Assembly: GCA_033239005.1 (NCBI GenBank)
Contig: BSQZ01000035.1
Location: 3,675,501 to 3,739,500, forward strand
Reading direction: 5' to 3'
DNA: 64,000 nucleotides
DNA from: Lamellibrachia satsuma
Taxonomy: Eukaryota; Annelida; Polychaeta; Sabellida; Siboglinidae
Part shown: piece by piece, positions 25,301 to 37,129 of the stretch
Numbering within the stretch: position 1 is the stretch's first letter
Layout of the letters: each line of letters begins with the position of its first letter
Position numbers and translations under genes: made by a program
The notes under the pieces: generated by a model
Told to the model about the DNA's origin: nothing
Seen by the model: only the letters and a program-made list of their open reading frames with translations
Database searches by the model: none

Positions 25301-28300
25301 TCAGTACTGAGGTTCTACGACGTGAACAAACCAGTAACGTTGCAGTCGGATGCGTCAAAGAGTGGACTAGGGGCGTGTCTTCTACAAGGACAAATTGTTG
25401 CCTATGCGTCAAGGGCACTAGTCGGTCCAGAACTACACTACGCACAGTTGGAGAAAGAACTGTTAGCGGTCGTTTTCGCGACTTCCCGGTTTCATCAGTA
25501 CATTTATGGCAAGGAAATCGAAGCGCAGACTGATCATAAGCCGCTTGAGATTATAATGAAGAAACCGATCGGAAACGCAACGGCACTCGTGCAATGTATG
25601 ATGTTGAAGCTACAGCGATACGAGATAAACCTGAGGTGCAAAACATGCCTACAGTTCGCCCGGAGCAATCAGAAGGAGCCGATGATAGCACACAAAATCC
25701 CAGACGGCCCGTTCCGCAAAGTGGCAATGGACATTATGTCGTGCAAAGGTCGAGATTACCTAGTAGTCGTTGACTACTATTCGAAGTATCCTGAGTTGGC
25801 ACTGCTCGAGAACAAGACAAGTGAATGTGTCATCTCACATGTTAAGAGCATCAGTGCACGTCATGGAATACCCGAAGAGATCGTAGCAGACAACCAACCG
25901 TTTGGAAGCTATAATTTTCGGCAATTCGCGGAGAATTGGGGTATCACAGTGACTACATCGAGCCCAACATTATGCTCAATCGAACGGGCAGGCAGAGCGA
26001 GTCGTGCAAACGTTGAAGTCGCTCCTCAAGAAGGCAGACGAAGAGGGTCGTGATCCCTACATAGCGATGCTAGAATATAGGAACACGCCGATCAGTGGAC
26101 TCCGCTATGCACCAGCACAACTGGCAATGAGCCGACTACTCAGGTCAAAGTTGCCGACAACCAGTCGTTCTTGAGCCGCGAGTCGTAAACGCGAAACAAG
26201 ACTTAACGGACAGACAGACACGGTTAAAACAGGACTATGACCACGGTGCTACATCATTGAAGCCATTGAAGCCTGGTGATGTAGTACGTGTCCAGAGAAA
26301 GTGGGGCTGGGATCCCGCTATCGTTCAGCGGACACACGGGAGTCCGAGGTCATACATGATCCAGCACGAGGGAGGAGAACTCCGCCGCAATCGTCGTCAT
26401 CTACGGAGGACACGTGAGCAGCCGCCGCTGATTCTTCCTCAGATGGACGATCCTGACGCTCGAGAGGGTAACGCTCTTCAGATGCCGGTACCGCCAGACG
26501 TGCCGTCGCCACGAAGAGTCGTCGCTGTGCCGCCAAGAGTCGTCGCTGAGCCACCTCCGTTTGAAGAGATTCCACAGAATGAACGATTCTCTAGATACGG
26601 TCGTGCAATCAGAAAGCCTACGCGATTTGACATTTAATTGTGTTTTCAATACTATTTGACATTTATAGTATTATTGTTCTGTTTCACAACCATTCTGTGA
26701 CATTCTATGTGATTTTGATAGTCGATATAATGAGACTATATTAGCCTAGTTTGCTACTCGCTTGATATCAATTTATCCACAGCGAACATTCGTTAAAGCT
26801 GATGAATGGTTTCTTTTTGACTTTCTTACATTTAAAGGAGGGATGTCATGTAATGGGATCGTTATAACTGGTGCGTTGTACAGCTACTTACTACATTGTA
26901 GCTCTTTCACCGTTTTGGAGTAATAAAAGTGTGTTGTCTTCCGGTCGAATTCGAGTAGCACATGTCTAGTGTTCCCAGTCCTAATTAAACAAGCAATATG
27001 CTGCTTCATAAAGCATAACATCCTAGTTCTTGACACACGTGTGGTGGCAGAAGTAACAGTTGTTGATTCCGTCAGCAAGATGAAGAAACTCGGAGAAGAC
27101 CAAAGCAAGGAGTTCTTTAAGAAACATCTGGTGGACCACACAAACACAGTCAACAAAACAATCCCGAAGAACAAGCTGTGTCTCTTCAGTCGACATCTTG
27201 TGAAACAAAAATCACATGCACAACAACAGTTGTTGTCCTTGAAACATGACCACAACTTGTTTTCAACATTGTACATCGCCTGCCAAGTACACGATGCTGA
27301 TTTTGATGATTTTTTCAACATGAGAATCATTAATTTCCCTTGTCACTGTCAGACTACAGCAACATGAGGCTCGGTACAAAGGCTGACCTGCTTCAGTGCC
27401 TAGAAGACCTGGTGCCGCACAATGATAGTGCCTGCTCGCAGAGGGAAGGTCATGTGATCATCATTGACAGCGCAGCTTTTGTTAACATCCTCAAGCCTGC
27501 TGTCTGAAACTTTCGACGACTATGCATCCATGTTCATGGAACATACCAGGAAACGGTTGGTCGGTTCTGTTTGTCGTGTTGACATCGTTATTGATGTGTA
27601 CAGAACTGATTGCCTAAAGACCACCACACAGAGAAAATGAGGTAAGGAGACAAAGAGGCGAGTTGAGGGTCGAAAGAAGAGTTCTTGCAAGAGAATGACA
27701 ACAAGACAGAACTATTTCACCTGCTAAGTGGCTTTGTCGGGCACCATCTTTCAAAATGGCGGATATCTGAAAGTCAACGAAGGTCAAAAGTAATATATTT
27801 GAAATCATTGCATCTAAAAAAACCTATATTATGACATCAACTTTGTGGCTCTAGATTATGTAGTTCTTAAGGCAAGATTCATCTATCTACTTTTAGTATA
27901 CAGGTTCATGTTTTACCAAAAACCACTAATAATTTGACATTTCACCTTTTTTCTGACAGTAGTGTATAATTTTGTGGTCTCCTCTGTCACCTAATTAATT
28001 ATGCATGAACTTGTTTGGTTCATAACATCACTTCTAATTACGGTATATAAAAAAATTGTACCAGTGTGATCGGTTGTATGTGCCTAACAGTGGAGTACAA
28101 AATTCCAAAATACCATGAAACAAGCCATTTAATTGGTTGTCCGTAAACAGCAATGTATGGGCAGCAGCCTGTCTTAGCCAATCACAGCGCGTTTTGTAAT
28201 TGCACTCAGCACATGCAGAGTAAACACACCACAGTTCTTCTAGTTGTCACTGGTTGTTCATTTACGTTGATTTGTATACTAACCTTCAATTTCAAAGCCC

Positions 28301-31300
28301 TGAAAAGCACAAGATGCCAAAACAAAGGGCTGATTGTCCTAAAAAGAGGAGGTTTACTGGAAATCAAATCACAAGACGTGTGAGTGTGTCTAGTACTAGT
28401 AGCAGTAGTGTCAGTACACCTACGGACAGCTTAGAGCTACTACGCATGAGACTTCAGGCTCTACCGTCATTGTCATCTACACCATCTTCTCACCCGGCAG
28501 GGTACCGGATAATGGACATTGATCTGCTGATCGACTTTGTGTCTACCTGCCCCAGCTGCAGCTCTCCTTGTTTTAGCTGTGCAGATGACAAGACTAAGGT
28601 GCAGGTGAGAGAAAACATCAACGGTATCGCGTCATGCAACACTTTAGAATACATTTTCCAGTCAAATTAGATGTATTGGAGCATAAATTCCTGTTTTTCA
28701 TGCATGTATGTGTGTATTATGTGCACATTTTTCTCATTATTAGTTTTTTCGCGTTTATCCATCACATTCGGCATGATATCTGCAAAAGTATTAAAGGTAT
28801 CCATATGAAATTTGGAGTAGATGTTGCTGATGTTGGGCTTCCTTGGATGAGGCAAAATAAATTAATTCTGCTGACAAATGTCACTTTTGTGATCATCTGA
28901 TGTTGGGGGTGAAATTTCAACATTATTTTCTATATTTATTTTATGAGCAAAAAAAATTACCACAGCATTCCAATTTTTGGTCATTCTTTTCATTATCTTA
29001 TTATTTATGATTATGCCAAATTACATTAATACATGATTGTTACTTTTTATTGCAGCTTGACCAATGTAGATCAATACCCGAATCCACGTTTGTATGTTTG
29101 AATATGCAAATGATGTACCAAAAAGAAATTCATAATTGAAGGTCAAAAGTAATATATTTGAAATCAGTGCATCTAAAAAACCTATATTATGACATAAACT
29201 TTGTGGCTCTAGGTTATGTAGTTCTTTAGATCTGGGAATAATAGGCTTTGACAGGCGTCATCTTTAAAACTGGCGGATATATGAATGTCGACGAAGGCCA
29301 AAGGTAATATTTTTTAAATCGCTACCCACCAATCTACACAAAACCATAAACATTACAGCTCTGTGACGTAGTTGTTAAGATATCATAACATTTATGTTGA
29401 CGACCACCATCTTTAAAAATGGCGGATATGAATGTCGGAGAAGTTTAAAAATAAAACAGTTGACATGTTTAACCCCTAAAATCTATATGTACTATGTAGA
29501 CACCAAAATTATAGCTCTAGGTGATGCAGTTATTAAGATATGGGGAAATTGAATGCGGTGGCCATTTTTTTAAATTGCCGCCATTTCTGAACGCAGCAGA
29601 ATCTGGAATGCCTCCAATCTTTAAAATGGTTACCTTGGTATGTAGAATAGATGGGCCAAGTGTCTTGCTTTTATCAAAAGGTGCACAATCTTTTCACCTA
29701 TCCGCTGGACTAAATAGTACCCTCGGGGTATGAATTCCATCACATCCCCCGAAATAACGGCAGAACAGGTGGTGGTGTTAGAATCATATTTAAAACCGGA
29801 TTGTCAATGACAATATTATCATCATCCAGTACCGACACTGACACATCACACTTCGAGTACATTGACTGCCAAGCCGAACATCAAGGTGCAAAAGTTTTAT
29901 TGTTGTAAACCATCTGCCGACGTCCACTCAGAACGGGCTCAAAACAAGCATTTTTTTTCCCGGAGTGGACATCTTTTGTTGAGCACACAGTTACTGATCA
30001 TACCAACAGCATCATTGTCAGAGATGTAAACTTTCATCTTGACTCGGACTCCAACACAGACGCATGCAGATTCAAAGATTCACTTTCCACCTGCGGACTC
30101 AGACAGCATGTGAATGAACCCACCCACCCACTAAAAGAGCCACACTCTTGACGTTGTGATAACAAGACTCTGATGACATCATCGACAACCTAGAAGTGAC
30201 CGATCAGGCTTTATGTGATAAATCTGGTGATCATTACGTGATATCGTTTTCTGCACACATGTCGAAACCATATTAAAAGTCCGTGACATTTCGAAAGCTA
30301 CGTGCAATCAATGTTAATTCATACAAAGAATGCATCCATCAATACAATAACCTACTTGACGTTGAGGCACCTCTTCATGAGCTAATCATCAAGTATGACA
30401 GTTCGTTGAATTATATCATAAATTTTCAGCACCACTGAATTGAACAATCACACTTTGACTACACGCTCCGTGGTATTCAAACAAACTTTGTGATGCCAAG
30501 CACATACGAAGGCAGCTGGAACGTAGCTGACGCTCAACGAAACTAGAGGTGCATCACCAGCTCTATCGAGACTTTTGCGTCATAGTCAACAAGTCATTAC
30601 GTACAGGCCCTGTACCGCCAAAACTGAGTACTATGACTCAAATTGAGCAGTGTCGACACAATGTTTCGGACTGTGAACATGCTGATGGGAAACAACATAG
30701 ACTGCCAATTGCCCAACCACATGTCAGACGCTAGTGACTTTTCAGATTTTTTCACTACAAAGGTGTCAACGATTCGCAACTCTGTGTGTCCTGAGGACAC
30801 TCCGGTTCTCATGACGCCATTTGATGATGATGTACACGTGACACTTGATTCGTTCGCCCCCGAGTCTTGCAACCTAGATTCTATTCCAACTTGGCTGCTT
30901 AAAAGTTAAATCATGCACTCCGAGCACTGGTGAACTAGCACTAAACAATTACCGACCAGTGTCAAACTTACCATTCGTTTCCAAAATAATAAAAAAGTAA
31001 TTGACACCCGCCTTGAACCACATCTGCGAGAAAACAATCTGCACGAACCATTGCAGTCTTCCTACAGGAGGCAACATTTACTCAGTACTCATCAAAACAC
31101 AAAGCGACATCCTCCAAGCACTTGACAATGGACGAGTTGCTGCACTTGTTCTTTTAGATCTCTTGGCGGCATTCGATACTATCAATCATTCCATCCTCAT
31201 CGAGCATCTGGAACACAGGCATGGCATTTCCAGCGATGCCTTGAGATGGATGGCATCTTACTTGCGAGAGCAAAACCAACAAGTCATCATTGGTGATGTT

Positions 31301-34300
31301 GCCTCGGCCAATGTTTTACTTGAATATGGCATCCCACAGGGATCAATGCTTGGCCCAAAGCTGTACTCGCTATATACACGGCCACTTGGAGACGTCATCG
31401 GGCATCATCAACTAGATGTGCACTTCTATACTGATGACACCCAGTTATGTGTCTCATTCATGAACAACGAAACCGAAGAGCGATTGTATTGTATTTATTT
31501 TATTCAGTTCTAACAGGTCCGAAGACCCAGTAACAGGACTGATAACAAAATGAGGTTAACAGCCAGTTTGAACGACTGTATCAAGGATGTTCGTACTTGG
31601 CTTACGCAAATCATGCTCAAATTGAATGATGAGATAACGGAAGTGATCTTCTTCACATCTAAACAAAGCTGTTTCAGTCGGAGAACAACAACACCTATGA
31701 TCATCCTCCATCCATGATTTTGGGGTGAACAGGTCTGCCAGGGGGTGAAGTGTAAACCGCTTTGAGCAGTCCTAAGGACTGGATACCACGCTGTATAAGA
31801 ACTTAGCCTTACTTTTACCACATTTCAAATATAGACGTGTTGAGACGGGCCAAAGTGACAAGTATAGAAGCCATTCTGACTGCATCCCAACTGCGCTGGA
31901 CTGGAATATTACCTGAATGAGTTTGCGATACAAAGATGTGCTAAAAAGACATCTCAGAGCCACAAGCATCCCTGTAAACACTTGGGAATCCACTGCACAG
32001 AACCGGCAATAGTTGAGGCGGGCCATACATCAGGGAAAGATTCATATAGAAGAAAAGTTAACACAAAAGTATCAACATGAGCACGATCGTCGGCACGGCC
32101 TTCTAGGTGCTTCTATACCTACCGTCTTCTGTGATGACTGCGTCAGAGGTTTTGTGGCACAAATAGCAAAGCACAAGGGGGGAGAGAGAGAGAGAGAGAA
32201 CACTTGTTTATGCTCTTGTAACAGCAACACTAGATTACTGCAATTCTCTACTGCATGGCCTGCCCATCACTCGACTTGCGAAAATGCAATGTCTGCAGAA
32301 CACATGCTAGGCTAGCGCTGCCGATCGCCAATTGCGCCATAGGCGAAACGGTTTCCCATTTGGCGAAAGGAAAAAACAACTCTTCGCTTTTACGGCCACA
32401 TTAATGACGCGTTGTCGTGTAAGCGGCGGTGAACCCGTGAATCATAGCTGCCCGCCACCCGTGGAATTGTTTCCCCCCGATCTATAATTGCCCAGCGATA
32501 AGCCAATGGTTTAAAGGGGGGGTGAAGCACTCGAACAACCATAGCCCAAACATAATAACATACCATTTACAGTATATATCACCCTTATATGATGGGCGCA
32601 ACGCCACGGTAATTTTGTAATATCCTTTTAAACTTTGCCATTATCTTCGCTGGGCGGCGCCATATTGCTCTGCGGGGGCTCAGCGGCAGAGCGGTTTGAG
32701 TACGAGCTCCTTGCACGGCGTTCACACAGTAAAAACCTCTCGGAAAAACGGCCGAAACGCATGGAAAATCGAATAAAAAGAAAACTGGTGTACACTGGAT
32801 GGCTCCTGGATATATCAACTAGTACTACAAATGCAAGGAAAAAACTTTTGATCGACTTCCGAGGAAGAATTTGCAGCGGAAAAGGTGGTTGCAAATGCGG
32901 ATATTGCCGTGTCCGCCAGTCGCAGGCACTGCGAGCGACCACTTTTCCGATGCAAATTACAAGACAAAAGACTGACGAGCATGGACAGACGGTGAGCATC
33001 AAGATGTCATTCTTGGTCAAAGACACCGTTCCATCTTAGATTTTTTTTCCGCATATGACCATGCATCTAGACTATTCTGTGACAAGGAAACGTCAGATAT
33101 CAAAGGGCAGAGAGATGCGCAGGAAGCGACGAGCCGAAACCAGGTTAGTAAATTGGATTACCGTTACCATTGTGACTTATCACTACGATTACAATATAGT
33201 TCCACCCCAATAAGCACAGCTGTGCTTCAACGTCAGCATATATATAATCCACAGTAAATCGAAATGTATGAATACAATAAAGTGTGAGTAAGTGTTAATA
33301 GTTTGATATAATTACGAGTGTTTTCCTATCCGCCGATTTATTTTCGACGTGATCAGACGTACCGTCAATACGTGGCCGTACTCAAAACAATAACAATAAC
33401 TCAATAAGTGCTACAGGATATACTGCAGCCTTATAACATGGGCCATGGCGTATGTACTAGGCAAAATTATTCAAGAAAATAATTTGATATTATTTATTGA
33501 CAGTCATAATAAGTCTCATACTCCAGTGTTCTAAATGCCTAGAGACCAAGCGGCAAGCGTAAGGCTAAGCCTAAGGGGGTAGATGCATGGGAGAAACACA
33601 CCAAAAGACAGTATAGACTATGGCGCAACAGAACCCTACTGTTGCTGTTTACATTTCAAATTCTTCATGGAAATATTTAAATATACAAATACTTTCATTG
33701 TGATTAAGTGCAAATGCAGTTACACAAACTTTTTAAAAGTATTTAAATATTTAATAAAATGTATTTCACCCATGCAATGTCTAGCTGGAGAGGAAACTAA
33801 CTAAGGCATCGTCATCTACCCAGTTGAACACTGTCAGATTACATGTCTGCTTTCTATAATGACACTTTACAATTTCTGTCTGAATTCTTGTGACTTGACA
33901 ATAAGGCAAAATTATACAAAATTAATTTGCTTTATTGATCAGATTAAACCCCACATGTAATAACCGGAAGTTCATAAAGAGATGTATTAATTACATTTTA
34001 TTCTGAGTCGACTGATAACACTGTAATGAATATCGTGGGGGGAGGGGGCAACTATCGGCAACCCACAATAGTATTAGTACAAGCTATACATATGAAGGAA
34101 GTCTATCAGGCATGGGGGTCAATTCTGTTTTGTCAATTCCAAAAAATCATTTCTAATTCCGCCTTGCAAAAAATCAATTCCAACTGTTAAAATCCTAGGC
34201 TAAAGAAAAATTCAAATCCAATTCGTTTTAACACAGTTTTATTTGTCACGTGTGCACAATCATATTTAATTAGATATGATTACAAAATTATTGTTCGTTA

Positions 34301-34315
34301 AATACACACACACAC

Positions 34316-34362
<47 letters not shown>

Positions 34363-37083
34363 TCATTTGCCCCCCTCCCGGACATTTGCCCCTTTGTCAC
34401 TTGCCCCCCAGACATTAGCCCCTTGCCTTATTCAAAATCTGGACATTTGCCCCCTGTCCGTAGCCTCTGGATTATTTGTAAGTTTTTTAAGAAATGCTTT
34501 TTTAACTTATTTTTTATATCTGAACATGAATTCAAGATATATATTACCCTAATTGCAATTAATGTTCTTTGTGCCAGATCAGCCAAGTAAATTACTTTAT
34601 ATAGTTGGAGATGATCCTGTAATCAAAGGATTATCTTTATTGCAATTGTGGAAGAAGCCAGTGACATTAGGACCTGGACCTGTTAGGACAATTGAAGATA
34701 TTTGAAAGAAGCCATCTCAACAAGGTTTCTTTTGAATTGCATTTACCATGGAGAGTTGGAGTGACTCCATTTTCCTATAAAACTGGATGCACAAGCCAGA
34801 GTTGTCAGAATTCACTTATAACTTCACCATGGAAATTACTACTAGCATCTGAGGAGGTCAGAAGCTATGTTTTGAGTGTCATTCCTACACCAAGAAGGGG
34901 GACCAACAAGATTACTCTTCAATGGGAGTGAAGCCAGCGTCGATCCTGATCATGCAAGGGTGCTGTGGTCACTGATCTGATCTCCAGATCCAGAATGCAA
35001 TCAACAAGACTGCCTGCAACCATGATGGTGACACGGCACAGATAGAAGCTGCCAAGGTCGGTGATGACCTGGAAACTAAGGCAGCTAATACCAGGGGCAC
35101 TCCAAACCAGCTGATCTCTGACTCGTTACTGTCCACCACTGTTTGTGGAAGCATCACCCCAAGAACCCATCTTCCACCACTGATCTGACTATCAATGATA
35201 CCTGGAAGACAACTGGTGACAAGAATATCTCATACACACTCCAGGGGATAGGCCATTGCATTAGGCTAAAGTGACTTTGACTTGTCATTGAATGTTATGT
35301 TATTGTAGCAATAATGATAAAACTGCAAACTGATTTTCACTTGTCAACTATCATAGAAAAAAGGGGCAGATGTCCGGGGGGGGGAGCAAATATGCTAGGA
35401 GTCAGATTTATATCGCTATCAGTGGTGGTATCATAAATTTACTGGAAAGTTTGAGTCTTCAACATCCTAATCTCCAACATGTATTCTCCATGGGGACATT
35501 TTTAATTACTACAAAGGGCAAACCCTACAGCCACATGTAACAGCATTGTACAGATGACCAGTGACATGTTTATTATGGGAAACTTGTGGGCTGAACATTA
35601 GGCTTGGATAAACAAGGGGCTGCATTCAAGTGGGGTAGGCTTCCTAAAAGCAAGGTCATGTCTAACCAATTTCTTATGTTTTTTAGAAGAAATTACAAAG
35701 TGGGTAGATGATGGGTCACCAGTTGTCTACTTAGATTTTCAGAAAGCTTTCGATAAAGTGCCACATCAAAGATTGTTACTTAAACTAAAAGCCCATGGTA
35801 TAGGCAATTATGTAATCAACTGGATAGAAAAGTGGCTTACACACAGAAGACAGAGAGTAATAGTAGTTGGTGAGATTTCAAACTGGAAATCTGTTTTGAG
35901 AGGGGTACCACAGGGATCAGTATTAGGCCCTATACTATTTTTAATATATATATAAATCATTTGGAGGATGACATATCTAGCAAAGTACTCAAATTTGCAG
36001 ATGACACAAAAGTATTCAGAAAGGTTACTAATGATACAGATAAACAAAGTTTACAGGATGATGTAGAAAAAATTGTTAAATGGTCAGAAAAATGGCAAAT
36101 GTTATTCAATTTTGGGAAGTGTAAATGTATACACACAGGACATGGAAATATGGACGAGGAATATAAAATGAGGGATGCTGTACTAGGTAGAACCACACAA
36201 GAAAAGGATTTAGGAGTAACATTTAATGCTGATATGAAAGTTTCAGAGCAATGTGGGATTGCTGCTTCAAAAGGAAATCAATTTCTAGGGCTAATTAGGA
36301 GAACTATCACGTATAAGGAGAAACATCTAATTGTACTCCTGTACAAAGCAATAGTTAGACCACATTTGGAATATTGTATTCAAGCATGAAGGCCATATCG
36401 TAAAAAAAGACATAGATAAGCTAGAAAGAATACAACGAAGAGCAACTAAAATGATTCCAGAATTAAGAGACCTTAGTTACGAAAGTCGCTTATTACAATG
36501 TGGTTTGACAACACTAGAGACCAGGAGACTAAGAGGAGACCAAATAGAAGTGTTTAAGATAGTGAACGATTATGAGGATGTTGATAGGAATATGTTCTTC
36601 AAACTTAAAGAAGGCAGTAGAACCAGAGGACACAAAGCAGCATTAGTTAAGGAGCAGCGTAGGTTGGACATGAGAAACTACTCTTTCTCACAGAGGGTGA
36701 TAAATGAATGGAACAAACTGCCAAATGATTGTGTTAATGCTAGTAGTGTGAATATGTTTAAAAATAGAATTGACAGATATCTGATAAGGGCGTATCTCTT
36801 TTTGATGCAAATGCTTGATTATATTGTTCTTGGTCACAATGTTTCAATACCAGAGTACACAATGTCTATGCTGTAATGTTGACAACTTCCTGGCTGTTAC
36901 CAGATTCAGGGTGACATGCTAACAGCAGACAAATATGATTTTAAAAGTAATATAAATAAATATAAGGGTAAATATTAACAATATCAAGTCAATAATTCCA
37001 ACAAGCTTATGTCTGTGGGGCTTTTGTCCATGCACCATACTATCTAGCAGATGCTTTCAGTATAATACCTAATAATTATATAT

Positions 37084-37129
<46 letters not shown>

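Larger units (their letters stand above)
22766..27025 (+). mobile_element. Complete Ty3/gypsy LTR retrotransposon (22771-27020), defective
   Basis: The element is 4250 bp. It has two LTRs of 176-177 bp that start TG and end CA, a perfect 5-bp target duplication TCCTA (22766-22770 and 27021-27025), a primer-binding site region directly after the left LTR, and a polypurine tract before the right LTR. One long gag-pol frame runs 23066-26053, and a last piece of pol follows in other frames to 26637. Domain order (protease, reverse transcriptase, RNase H, integrase) is that of Ty3/gypsy; the AD-type catalytic box suggests the Mag-like group. The LTRs differ at only a handful of positions, so insertion is recent, yet pol is broken in at least three ways. 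It interrupts the pseudogene whose parts lie at 21956-22770 and 27021-27722. Confidence 0.95.
21559..29715. mobile_element. Foldback-like composite element, about 8.2 kb
   Basis: The element sits inside the endonuclease region of LINE-A. Its left arm (21559-21850) holds two copies of a ~150-bp unit, and its right arm holds the same unit inverted (one near 27722-27870 and about three or four at 29137-29680). Unit hallmarks are AAGATGGCGGATAT, GAATGTCGACGAAGGTCAAA and GTGGCTCTAG.TTATGTAGTT. Inverted ends made of tandem units define foldback elements. The interior carries pieces of a gene related to a multi-copy invertebrate family, a Ty3 retrotransposon and a two-exon gene with a zinc-binding-like motif. 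The outer borders are inferred from the LINE break, and no target duplication was found. Confidence 0.55.

Noticed and set aside
32628..33039. A host gene on either strand
   Set aside because: Both strands are open for about 130 codons in a GC-richer block, which is expected from low stop-codon density. No motif was recognised, so it is listed only as unassigned.
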